The notes under the pieces were generated by a model, which saw only the letters and a list, made by a program, of their open reading frames with translations, did no database searches and had not been told where the DNA came from. From assembly GCA_029245905.1 (NCBI GenBank), contig JAQWOJ010000078.1, positions 1 to 51,464 of the forward strand: a DNA stretch of 51,464 nucleotides, read 5' to 3'. Below are positions 18,631 to 26,532 of this stretch, piece by piece. Each line of letters opens with the position of its first letter. Within the stretch, counting starts at the first letter, position 1. The translations under genes were made by a program, and so were the position numbers. This stretch comes from Gammaproteobacteria bacterium (GTDB lineage Bacteria > Pseudomonadota > Gammaproteobacteria > Pseudomonadales > Pseudohongiellaceae).

Positions 18631-19554
18631 TTAGAACTGATACTTGATAGATCCATAAGCTACGCGACCATTTTGGTCAAGAATACGCGTGGCAGAATTT
18701 AACATTCTCGCAGTTCTTTCATTGAATATGTTTCTAATACCAAAAGAAATAATGGCGCGGTCATTATTTCCAGTTTCAAGGCTATAACCATACTGAAAAT
18801 CAACAGTAGCAATGTTATCGACAAGCGCATGGATTTCTTCGATATCCAGCTCAGTGATATCTTTAAATGAATCAAAATACTTTGTGATCGCACTGGCTGT
18901 GTGATTACCGAACTCCCAAGTTAGCATAAGACTGCTTTGAAATTCAGGGTTAACTACTCGATTCGAATCCCCAATTAATTCCTCAGAAAATAGTTCTAAG
19001 GCACTTCCAGTGTTTTGAAAATCGGAAGCATAGGAGGTTTTAGCACTAAGAGTAAATTGTCCAAAGCGACTCGTATCCCAAGCATAAGAAGCGCCGATAT
19101 CAAACCCTCTGGCCTCCGCATTTAACCCAAAGAAACGCTCATCAATACCCAAATCACCGGCTCCAAAACTTTCGATGTGTAGCTGGGGAAAAACTGCCTG
19201 AAGTCCCCCTTGAAAATTACTTCCTGGCATTTCAAGTATTTCTTGCTCCCAAGCATCAACTTCTACTGTAAGGTTCTGAATCGGGGTAATTTGCATGCCT
19301 AAGTTGAAGTCGAGAACCTCTTCAACGACCTGACCTTGCAAGTTGATCGCCTCCCGCTTGCGAGCAATTTCCAAAAACGGAGCCACCGCCTCACTCAGTA
19401 CAGACGTAGGAGATACACGAAAACTAGCAAATTCATCTGATTCAGTAACCAATACACGTTGTTGAGCTCTTTCCTGTGCCACTAAAGGAAGTGAATGCAT
19501 GAAACAAACAAGCACTCCTAACACAAGGGATGAATTTGAATTAAATTTGCTCAT
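18631..19554 (-). CDS. Signal peptide plus C-terminal TonB-receptor-like beta-barrel segment, no plug domain
   Basis: From the internal ATG at 19554 the product has 307 aa and starts with a good signal peptide (SKFNSNSSLVLGVLV then a hydrophobic stretch ending in VAQ). A longer frame to 19584 adds ten residues and spoils the signal. The rest resembles the last part of a TonB-dependent receptor: alternating beta strands such as LGMQITPIQNLTVEVDAW, RGFDIGASYAWDTSRFG, MLTWEFGNHTASAITKYF and VDFQYGYSLE, then IISFGIRNIFNERT and an ending on aromatic Phe (GSIKYQF), the outer-membrane insertion signal. There is no TonB box or plug domain, and a receptor is normally over twice this length. It may be a shortened, exported barrel or the fusion of a signal with a receptor remnant. 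Confidence 0.6.
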   Translation of the reverse strand: MSKFNSNSSLVLGVLVCFMHSLPLVAQERAQQRVLVTESDEFASFRVSPTSVLSEAVAPFLEIARKREAINLQGQVVEEVLDFNLGMQITPIQNLTVEVDAWEQEILEMPGSNFQGGLQAVFPQLHIESFGAGDLGIDERFFGLNAEARGFDIGASYAWDTSRFGQFTLSAKTSYASDFQNTGSALELFSEELIGDSNRVVNPEFQSSLMLTWEFGNHTASAITKYFDSFKDITELDIEEIHALVDNIATVDFQYGYSLETGNNDRAIISFGIRNIFNERTARMLNSATRILDQNGRVAYGSIKYQF

Positions 19555-19713
19555 ATTTGAAGGCCAAACTCTTAACCAAAACATAGTTTTTAACTAATGA
19601 AAACGAAGTGGCTTTCACTTCCCGCTTACAAGGCACATAAACCCTTCATTAAGATTACCATTTGCTTGGTATAAATTACACGCTTTTCCACCAAATTTAA
19701 GCGGCTTAGTAGA

Positions 19714-20262
19714 CTAGTCTTGGATTTCGCGAACCATTGGCGTTTGCGGTAGCCTATTGAGCAATTCCGTCACCGATAAATCCTGCCCCGGTAAGACCAT
19801 TTCCGGAGCTACATCCGCTAAAGGCAGAAGGACGAAGCGTCGCTCTTTTGCAAGAGGGTGAGGTATTTCCAATAGACTCTTAGAGATTTTTTTATGGCCA
19901 AAGCAGAGCAGATCTAAGTCAATTATCCGCGGCCCGTTTACTAAACCTGCGCGTCGCCTACCTAAATTACTCTCTATTTTCTGCAACTGGCTAAGGAAAC
20001 GCTCAGCATCAAAATCGATTGGCAAAAACACAGCCGCAACAGCGTTTATAAATCGTGGGGAACCCGCAGGGCAATCAACAGGATCCGATTCATAAAAGCG
20101 CGATCTGACCAGCGGCTTGAGGCTTATTTTCGATAGTGCCCGAATGGCAAGCAGCAAAACTTCCCGACTATTACCGTAAACAGAGTCCAAGTTTGACCCT
20201 AATCCGACTATTGCGGTGAGATTTTGCTCATCTTCAAGTGTGATATTGAGCTGAGATTTCAT
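19714..20262 (-). CDS. folK: 6-hydroxymethyl-7,8-dihydropterin pyrophosphokinase
   Basis: FolK transfers pyrophosphate from ATP to the pterin, feeding FolP. The product shows [17 protein letters not shown] near the start, then [28 protein letters not shown]-type elements replaced by [27 protein letters not shown] (metal-binding Asp pair) and [21 protein letters not shown] place the start at the ATG at 20262 because the family begins close to the AIVGLGSNL strand. Upstream in-frame ATGs at 20271 and 20289 exist. The start overlaps the end of hemE by about 29 bases, so translation is coupled. folP lies elsewhere in this window. Confidence 0.93.
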   Translation of the reverse strand: MKSQLNITLEDEQNLTAIVGLGSNLDSVYGNSREVLLLAIRALSKISLKPLVRSRFYESDPVDCPAGSPRFINAVAAVFLPIDFDAERFLSQLQKIESNLGRRRAGLVNGPRIIDLDLLCFGHKKISKSLLEIPHPLAKERRFVLLPLADVAPEMVLPGQDLSVTELLNRLPQTPMVREIQD

Positions 20263-21301
20263 GAACCGCATCCACGAAGACTGAAACATGATCAGGATTC
20301 ACTTCAGGTGTGATCCCATGACCAAGATTAAACACGTGGCCATTCCCTTTCCCGAAGTTCGCCAAGATCCTTTCAACCTCTCGACGAATGACCGACGGGC
20401 TGGAATATAAAATTGAAGGATCCATGTTCCCTTGCAACGCACACACAGAACCAATCCTTTCCCTACCCGAGCTTATTTCGGTAGTCCAATCCAGCCCAAC
20501 GGCGTCAGCTTCTGCAGTAGCTATTTGCTCTAACCACTGCCCTCCATTTTTTGTAAACAAAATCACAGGCACTGCACGCCCCTCGTGCTCTTTAATTAGC
20601 TTAGAAACTATTTTTTTCATATAGCTCAATGAAAAATCAAGGTAGTTCGGAGTCGATAAAATCCCACCCCAAGTATCGAATATTTGGACCGCTTGAGCGC
20701 CCGCAACTATTTGCGCGTTCAGATAATCAGTAACGGCGTCAGCTAATTTACTAAGGAGCAAGTGCATCACCTCCGGCTCAGTGTACAGAAATGCTTTTGC
20801 CTGGCGAAAATCTTTGCTGCCACCGCCCTCTATCATATAGGTGGCCAGCGTCCAGGGGCTTCCGCTGAATCCAATTAGCGGGACTGATCCGTCCAACTCT
20901 CGTCGAATTAAGCTGACAGCATCAATGACATAGCTCAAATCGCTCTTCGCGGAGATAGCAGGTAATTTTTCCACGTCCGAACGTGTCCGGATGACTTTCC
21001 TAAAGCGCGGACCTTCTCCAGCTTCAAAAAACAAACCTAGCCCCATAGCGTCAGGAATAGTTAAAATATCTGAAAACAATATGGCCGCATCAAACGCATA
21101 GCGGCGGAGCGGCTGCAATGTGACTTCGCATGCCAATTCCGGCGATTGACATAAACTCATGAAATCGCCAGCTCTACTTCGAGTAGCCCTATACTCTGGC
21201 AAATAGCGCCCGGCCTGCCGCATCATCCAGACAGGGGTCACGTCAACATTTTGCCGCGTTAAGGCCCGCAACAACCGATCATTCTTCAACACTATAGACA
21301 T
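20234..21301 (-). CDS. hemE: Uroporphyrinogen decarboxylase
   Basis: HemE removes four acetate carboxyls from uroporphyrinogen III to give coproporphyrinogen III in heme synthesis. The protein matches the E. coli family closely at [17 protein letters not shown], with the arginines that hold the substrate, [20 protein letters not shown] and [15 protein letters not shown] (catalytic Asp), and later [17 protein letters not shown] and [13 protein letters not shown] prefer the ATG at 21301, from which the protein begins [17 protein letters not shown] like its homologues. A longer frame begins at 21337. It follows aroB by about 60 bases and overlaps folK at its end, suggesting an aroK-aroB-hemE-folK transcript. 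Confidence 0.96.
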   Translation of the reverse strand: MSIVLKNDRLLRALTRQNVDVTPVWMMRQAGRYLPEYRATRSRAGDFMSLCQSPELACEVTLQPLRRYAFDAAILFSDILTIPDAMGLGLFFEAGEGPRFRKVIRTRSDVEKLPAISAKSDLSYVIDAVSLIRRELDGSVPLIGFSGSPWTLATYMIEGGGSKDFRQAKAFLYTEPEVMHLLLSKLADAVTDYLNAQIVAGAQAVQIFDTWGGILSTPNYLDFSLSYMKKIVSKLIKEHEGRAVPVILFTKNGGQWLEQIATAEADAVGLDWTTEISSGRERIGSVCALQGNMDPSILYSSPSVIRREVERILANFGKGNGHVFNLGHGITPEVNPDHVSVFVDAVHEISAQYHT

Positions 21302-21361
21302 TCCTTGCACAAATTCGTTGTATGTGGTGCTAAACATTTCAGAATTGAGACACGCGCTCTG

Positions 21362-22453
21362 TCATACACAAAGCTCATCCCCAGCTCCCAAAGTCATTTC
21401 AATAAGCTCACTTTCAACACCTCCCTCAATGACTGCTTGACCGATACCTTTTAACAAAATGAATCGAATCTTACCTTGCTCGACTTTCTTATCCGATGAC
21501 ATTAGATCAAAGTACCTTTCAATGGTTATCCCCCTCGGGGGAACTACTGGCAGACCAAAATTTTCTTCTAAAACTTGCCGAACCTTAAATGCATCATTGG
21601 AATCAAGCCAGCCCAACCTTTTCGAAAGATCGGCTGCCATCACAATCCCCATCGCAACAGTTTCACCATGCAATAATTTTCCATAGCCTGTCGCTGTTTC
21701 GATAGCATGGCCAAAAGTGTGACCTAAATTTAACAGCGCCCTAACACCCGCTTCTTTTTCGTCACTACTCACAATGCGTGCTTTCTCCTCACAACAAACA
21801 TGAATTAATTCAGCAACACACTGATCATCCAGACCAAGAATTTCTTCACTTCTTTCATCAAGCCAAGAAAAAAATCGAGAATTATTTATCAGTCCATATT
21901 TGACGACTTCCGCAAGCCCAGCCCTGATTTCTCTCTCTGGGAGTGTTGTCAGCACATCTGTATCAGCGATCACACACTGAGGCTGATAAAAAGCGCCGAT
22001 CATGTTCTTACCAAATTGATGGTTTACTCCTGTCTTTCCACCCACAGACGAGTCCACCTGAGCTAATAGAGTGGTCGGTATTTGAATAAACTTTATCCCT
22101 CTCTGATAAGTAGCTGCTGCAAACCCGGCGATGTCCCCAACAACACCTCCTCCTAAGGCCACCAAAGTTGTATTGCGGTCATACTTGCCCATTATCAGGT
22201 GATCATATATTTGATTCACAGAATCAAGCGTCTTGAATTGCTCTCCGTCTTGCAAAATAACAGACGTAAAACCCATATCACCGAATAGCCGGTTAATACG
22301 ATCAATGTATAAAGGAGCTACCAACTCGTTAGAGACGACCACCACTCTGCCGTTGCCTAAATAAGGCATGATTAATTCTCGGTTACAAAGAAGATTTGAG
22401 CCAATAAAAATTGGATAACTCCTATCTCCCAAATCGACTCTTAAAGTTTTCAT
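21362..22453 (-). CDS. aroB: 3-dehydroquinate synthase
   Basis: AroB closes the ring of DAHP to give 3-dehydroquinate, the second shikimate step, using NAD and a divalent metal. The 363-aa protein has DGEQFKTLDSVNQIYD, the NAD-binding LVALGGGVVGDIAGFAAATYQRG, FIQIPTTLLAQVDSSVGGKTGVNH, and metal ligands in the strands around AEVVKYGLI and LNLGHTFGHAIE. Length and motifs are normal. It starts 29 bases after the aroK stop, forming the usual aroK-aroB pair. Confidence 0.97.
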   Translation of the reverse strand: MKTLRVDLGDRSYPIFIGSNLLCNRELIMPYLGNGRVVVVSNELVAPLYIDRINRLFGDMGFTSVILQDGEQFKTLDSVNQIYDHLIMGKYDRNTTLVALGGGVVGDIAGFAAATYQRGIKFIQIPTTLLAQVDSSVGGKTGVNHQFGKNMIGAFYQPQCVIADTDVLTTLPEREIRAGLAEVVKYGLINNSRFFSWLDERSEEILGLDDQCVAELIHVCCEEKARIVSSDEKEAGVRALLNLGHTFGHAIETATGYGKLLHGETVAMGIVMAADLSKRLGWLDSNDAFKVRQVLEENFGLPVVPPRGITIERYFDLMSSDKKVEQGKIRFILLKGIGQAVIEGGVESELIEMTLGAGDELCV

Positions 22454-22481
22454 GAATTACTGCTTCCACAAAATCATGTGT

Positions 22482-23000
22482 TTAAAAATTCTGGATTTCC
22501 TTAACTATCTTGCTAGCAATAGATTTTGGATTGCCCTTCTCAGTATCTATAACAATATCCGCAATTTCTCGATAAAAAGGTTCTCTAATTTCCATAAGCG
22601 ATTGAATCTTTCCTTTCCGGTCATTAGTTTGCAGGAGAGGCCTCGATTTGTCTCTACTGGTTCTTTCTAACTGCTGGGAAATTGACGCATGCAGATACAC
22701 CACCACTCCCCGACCACCGAGGCAAATTCTACTTTCACTGGCTAAAACAGCTCCTCCCCCAGTAGCAAGCACAATGTTGGCCTTGGAAGAGAGGTGGTCT
22801 ATCATCTTTCGCTCCCGCTCTCGAAATCCGTGCTCACCTTCAACATCGAATATCCAAGGTATATCTGCCCCGGTAGTCGACTCGATCTCTATATCGGAAT
22901 CGAAAAAATCTAGCTTCAATTGCTCGGCAACAATCCGACCTATCGTCGTTTTTCCGACGCCCATTGGCCCTACGAGAAACACATTTCTTTTGAACTTCAT
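22482..23000 (-). CDS. aroK: Shikimate kinase I
   Basis: AroK phosphorylates shikimate at the 3-position. The product has Walker A GPMGVGKTTIGR, the shikimate-binding DSDIEIE and GEHGFRERE, the VLATGGGAVL strand that contacts substrate, and lid residues around SRDKSRPLL. The ATG at 23000 gives 172 aa and matches the E. coli-type start. An in-frame TTG two codons earlier is less likely. In most relatives pilMNOPQ lies between ponA and aroK. Here aroK directly diverges from ponA across about 220 bases. Confidence 0.95.
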   Translation of the reverse strand: MKFKRNVFLVGPMGVGKTTIGRIVAEQLKLDFFDSDIEIESTTGADIPWIFDVEGEHGFRERERKMIDHLSSKANIVLATGGGAVLASESRICLGGRGVVVYLHASISQQLERTSRDKSRPLLQTNDRKGKIQSLMEIREPFYREIADIVIDTEKGNPKSIASKIVKEIQNF

Positions 23001-23106
23001 AAGCAATTTTAATTATTTCAAAGCCATTTCTGGTTATTGTACCTTTAATTAAACCCCAAATACGTAAATTAACTTGATTATTGGAACAGCGCTTAATGAA
23101 GAGATG

Positions 23107-23112
23107 TATAAT
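23107..23112 (+). promoter_or_regulatory. Possible -10 box ahead of ponA
   Basis: TATAAT at 23107-23112, and a second TATAAT at 23134-23139, lie in the ponA-aroK divergent gap, about 80 to 110 bases before the ponA start. Neither has a good -35 hexamer at 16-18 bases; TTGGAA lies 20 bases upstream of the first. These are candidates only. Confidence 0.3.
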
Positions 23113-23219
23113 ATCGGCGTCCGCCGAATTAGGTATAATTTGAAGTAAACGCGAAAGGTTGATTTGATTAGTACTACCAGCAAAAGAGAATACCGCTCTT
23201 AAGCGAGGTCTGATAGTAA

Positions 23220-25592
23220 ATGTGGGTGAATACACGAATTATCCGGCGATGGATAGGAATATCATTGGCTATCAGCACGTCTGGTGTTGTTATGGTGACA
23301 TCGGCCGCATACCTATACCTGGCTCCCCTTCTTCCAGCCCCTGAAGCTTATCGAAACGTTCAATTAGAGACCCCTCTGCGGATATATACAAATAGTAACC
23401 AATTAATTGATGAGATTGGCAATCGGAGAAATCCTGTCCGATATGAGGACATACCAGCGGTCTTAATAAACGCACTAATCGCCACCGAAGATGTGCGTTT
23501 CTACTCTCACCCTGGTGTTGACATTCAAAGTCTCATTAGAGGTCTATATGGTTTTATTATCGGTAGAAGGCTAGGTGGCGGTAGCACAATTACGATGCAA
23601 TTAGCCAACAACCTATCGTTTGATAGCGACAACCTCTATCTGCGAAAATTTAAAGAAATTCCCTTTGCCCTGCAAATACAACGAGAACTCAGCAAAGAAG
23701 AGATCCTGACCCTGTACTTAAACACGATTTATTTCGGCGCGGGCGCCGACGGGATTGGCGCAGCATCATTTGTTTACTACGGCAAGAGCGTCGAAGAACT
23801 AACCTTGGCTGAATCTGCGATGATGGTCTCTTTGTTACCCTGCCCTTCTACATGCAATCCATTTAGTAGCCCGAGCCGATCCATAGAGAGGAGGGAAACT
23901 CGACTTCGAAATATGCTTCGGGAGGAGATGATTACCCAGGCGGAGTTTGACTCGGCAAAAAAAGCACCAATTACTGCCAATCGCCGGAATCGAAATATCG
24001 AGGTAAATGCTCCTTATGTAGCGGAAATGGTGCGACAAACGCTCTATGATCAGTTCGGAGAAGAGGCATACACAAGAGGCTTTGAAGTCATTACTAGTAT
24101 CAACGGTGACTTGCAAGTAGCAGCGAACACAGCGTTGGTCAGTGGGTTAGAAACATACTATGACAAAAGGCACGGATACCGAGGTAATGATGCTAATTTC
24201 CCACCTGATTCCGTTGATCCTGAAATAGCATGGTTAAGTCGGCTGGCATCGGTTCCGATTTACGGCAATCAAGAACCAGCCATAGTGGTTACTGTTCAAG
24301 ATAAGTCCTTTCAGGCATTACTAAAATCTGGCGAAAAGGTACAAGTAAACTGGAATGGTATGACGTGGGCTTACACCTTCATAGACCGCAACAATATGTG
24401 GCCCCCTCCGCAAGCTGCCGGGGATTTGGTTCAGATAGGCGATTTAATTCGACTCAAAAAGAATAACGACGAATGGGAGTTGGGACAAGTACCCGACATT
24501 CAGGGCGCTTTGGTCTCCATGTCCCCAAGGAATGGCGCTATACGGGCATTAGTTGGCGGTTATGATTTTAGGCGCAGTCAGGTAAACAGAGTAACAACAC
24601 CTCGCCCTCCCGGTTCAAATTTTAAACCATTTTTGTATGGAGCCGCTCTAGAGAGCGGATATTCGCCAGCCAGCATAATTAATGATGCTCCGATAACTCG
24701 CGGAAATTACCGACCAAACAACTACGAGAATAATTTTCTTGGCCCAATAACGCTTCGTTATGCGCTAAAAGAATCTCGTAATGTTCCAGCGGTCAGACTC
24801 TATGACGAGCTTGGTGCCGAGACAGTCTTACCTTTCGCGGCAAAATTTGGCTTCCAAACCCAGAACTTTCCAACTAATGATTTGACCATTGCCCTAGGTA
24901 GTCGCGACGTGCAGCCTCTGGAGATAGCTACAGCTTATTCCGCGATCGCAAATGGAGGCTACAAAGTGAATCCTTGGTTTATTCAAAAAATCATGTCCGA
25001 CAGGGATGGGCTGCTTTATGAGGCCAAGCCAAGAGTCGTATGCAGAGATTGCCAAGAATCTCAAGATAAAACAGGTCAAGAACTGATTACAGCCCCCCGA
25101 ATCATCGATGAGAGGGTCGCCTATATTTTGAACTCAATGTTAGAATCGGTAATAACCGAAGGCAGTGGCAACCGAGTTTACCGAGAACTACAAAGGAGCG
25201 ACCTGCGAGGCAAAACGGGCACCACGAACGGACCACAAGAACTTTGGTTCTCCGGGTTTAATGAAAGTATTTCGACCACAGTTTTCGTTGGATTTGACCA
25301 ACCAGAGCCTATGGGCGAGCAAGAACAAGGCGCAACAGTAGCTGTACCTATTTGGATTGACTTTATGAGAGAAGCTTTGGAAGGGGTTCCTGAAACTACT
25401 TTAGAACGCCCTAACGGGATTGTAGACCGACTAATTAATAGGAATACCGGGGGGGCCGCCATACCCGGGGACCAAAACGCTATGTTTGAATATTTCCGCA
25501 CCGAGAATGCTCCCAAGCTTCCCGGCACTAATCTTCCATCGCTTGAAGAGAGCCAAGAAGAGGAGGAAATTTCCACCGAGACCATTTTCTAA
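23220..25592 (+). CDS. mrcA: Penicillin-binding protein 1A (bifunctional peptidoglycan glycosyltransferase/transpeptidase)
   Basis: This class A PBP polymerises and crosslinks peptidoglycan. The 790-aa protein has one N-terminal membrane helix (about residues 12-34), a GT51 domain with the catalytic glutamate in ATEDVRFYSHPGVD and GGSTITMQLANN, an OB-like inserted segment (about 325-415) as in PBP1A, and a transpeptidase domain with the SxxK nucleophile in RPPGSNFKPF, SRN (SxN motif) in KESRNVPAVRL and KTGT in LRGKTGTTN. The C-terminus is an acidic tail with repeated Glu. PBP1A rather than PBP1B is supported by the inserted segment and the aroK neighbourhood. Alternative name ponA. Confidence 0.95.
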   Translation: MWVNTRIIRRWIGISLAISTSGVVMVTSAAYLYLAPLLPAPEAYRNVQLETPLRIYTNSNQLIDEIGNRRNPVRYEDIPAVLINALIATEDVRFYSHPGVDIQSLIRGLYGFIIGRRLGGGSTITMQLANNLSFDSDNLYLRKFKEIPFALQIQRELSKEEILTLYLNTIYFGAGADGIGAASFVYYGKSVEELTLAESAMMVSLLPCPSTCNPFSSPSRSIERRETRLRNMLREEMITQAEFDSAKKAPITANRRNRNIEVNAPYVAEMVRQTLYDQFGEEAYTRGFEVITSINGDLQVAANTALVSGLETYYDKRHGYRGNDANFPPDSVDPEIAWLSRLASVPIYGNQEPAIVVTVQDKSFQALLKSGEKVQVNWNGMTWAYTFIDRNNMWPPPQAAGDLVQIGDLIRLKKNNDEWELGQVPDIQGALVSMSPRNGAIRALVGGYDFRRSQVNRVTTPRPPGSNFKPFLYGAALESGYSPASIINDAPITRGNYRPNNYENNFLGPITLRYALKESRNVPAVRLYDELGAETVLPFAAKFGFQTQNFPTNDLTIALGSRDVQPLEIATAYSAIANGGYKVNPWFIQKIMSDRDGLLYEAKPRVVCRDCQESQDKTGQELITAPRIIDERVAYILNSMLESVITEGSGNRVYRELQRSDLRGKTGTTNGPQELWFSGFNESISTTVFVGFDQPEPMGEQEQGATVAVPIWIDFMREALEGVPETTLERPNGIVDRLINRNTGGAAIPGDQNAMFEYFRTENAPKLPGTNLPSLEESQEEEEISTETIF

Positions 25593-25614
25593 CTAGCTGG
25601 TAATATAACTAGTA

Positions 25615-25645
25615 GACCCTAAATTTATCATCTAAATTTAGGGTC
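25615..25645. terminator. Perfect 13-bp hairpin between convergent ponA and rpmE, without a T run
   Basis: GACCCTAAATTTA (25615-25627) and TAAATTTAGGGTC (25633-25645) form a perfect 13-bp stem with a five-base loop tcatc. It lies 23 bases after the ponA stop and 33 bases before the rpmE stop, where a two-way terminator is expected. Neither side has the U tract of a standard intrinsic terminator: the right side reads caaaaaacg. It may stop polymerase weakly, protect 3' ends, or be a protein site. Confidence 0.5.
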
Positions 25646-25677
25646 CAAAAAACGAATGACCCCTGATCAGCGCGCAA

Positions 25678-25887
25678 CTAAACTTTGCGGTTTCCGAACC
25701 GCTTCTTAAATCTGTCTACTCGACCGCCAGAATCTAAAATCTTCTGCTTACCAGTGTAAAATGGGTGACAAGCAGAACAAACCTCAATAAGCATATCTCT
25801 ACCCAAAGTAGATTTAGTTTCGATTACATTGCCGCAGCTACATGTAGCCTTAATAGAATTATAGGCTGGATGAATATCTGCTTTCAT
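25678..25887 (-). CDS. rpmE: 50S ribosomal protein L31 (zinc-binding, C+ form)
   Basis: L31 sits at the subunit interface, bridging 50S and 30S. The ATG at 25887 gives 69 aa with a GAGG ribosome site seven bases upstream. The longer frame to 25911 is unlikely because the family begins MKADIHP. Zinc ligands are present: Cys16 and Cys18 in ATCSCGNV, and Cys37 and Cys40 in [12 protein letters not shown], so this is the zinc form rather than the zinc-free paralogue. The end [12 protein letters not shown] is the family signature. It lies beside the chorismate mutase gene and near priA, as rpmE-priA do in E. coli. Confidence 0.96.
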   Translation of the reverse strand: MKADIHPAYNSIKATCSCGNVIETKSTLGRDMLIEVCSACHPFYTGKQKILDSGGRVDRFKKRFGNRKV

Positions 25888-25933
25888 AATTTTGCCTCTA
25901 AAATTGACCAAATCAAGCGGGATAAAATCAAAA

Positions 25934-25990
25934 GCCCCTCTCTAGATCAAGAAATTCTCGGTTTAAAACACTACTCTTTCTCTCAGGGGC
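25934..25990 (-). promoter_or_regulatory. Possible structured leader or terminator upstream of rpmE
   Basis: On the minus strand GCCCCT (25990-25985) can pair with AGGGGC (25939-25934), with an inner AGAAA/TTTCT pairing, and the stem is followed by TTTTGATTTT. It lies 47 bases before the rpmE start and 46 bases after the chorismate mutase stop. It could end the upstream gene or form an L31 autoregulatory leader. The stem is short and the loop long, so this is a weak call. Confidence 0.25.
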
Positions 25991-26035
25991 GAGCATTCTA
26001 TCAGACGGCTAACAATTGGCAAGTAACCCAACTTT

Positions 26036-26329
26036 TTATCGGCGTCGCAATTTTTCGTGATTTTTAACAACTTCCCTCATCACGAGGCGAAAAACTTCTG
26101 CTACGAAGTCTGGGTTCAGGTTCTTTCCCTCACACAATGAGCGCAGTTGAACTATTTTTTGCGCCTCTCTATCTGAATCCAAAGACGTCATTTTTTGATC
26201 GGCTTTCAAAAGGCCTACTTGATGCGTGAGCTTAAATCGCGCCTCCAACATCTCTACTAGACTTTCGTCGATTAAGTCTAATTTTTTTCGCGCTTCTATC
26301 AGTTCTTTTGGAGCTGATTTAGTAATCAT
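26036..26329 (-). CDS. Chorismate mutase, monofunctional AroQ type
   Basis: The 97-aa product resembles the AroQ helical chorismate mutase that forms the first domain of PheA in E. coli. It shows IEARKKLDLIDESLVEMLEARFKLTHQVGLLKAD, with the two arginines and one lysine that hold the substrate, then DSDREAQKIVQLR and a last helix FVAEVFRLVMREVVKNH. It is all helical and lacks a fused dehydratase, so it would turn chorismate into prephenate as a stand-alone dimer. A GAGGAAGGGAA purine stretch precedes the ATG. It diverges from priA (203 nt) and points toward rpmE. The genome may also hold a PheA fusion outside this window. Confidence 0.85.
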   Translation of the reverse strand: MITKSAPKELIEARKKLDLIDESLVEMLEARFKLTHQVGLLKADQKMTSLDSDREAQKIVQLRSLCEGKNLNPDFVAEVFRLVMREVVKNHEKLRRR

Positions 26330-26532
26330 TTCCCTTCCTCAAGCAACAAATTCATGATGATGCAATTTCATGCATTTCAAGACCCTTATTATAAACCAAG
26401 CTAACCATCAAGACAGCAACCCGAAATCAGAATCCCTATATTCTCTCTCAAATAAATACGCCTTACTATATCAATAGTTTTTCATTACTATGGTGCGACG
26501 TTCAAAAAGGTCCTCCCCTCTTAAATATTTAA

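Noticed and set aside
23220..25592. GGSTITMQ in the PBP1A glycosyltransferase motif, where other class A PBPs have TQQ
   Set aside because: Met at this place is, as far as I know, normal for PBP1A in Pseudomonas-like bacteria.
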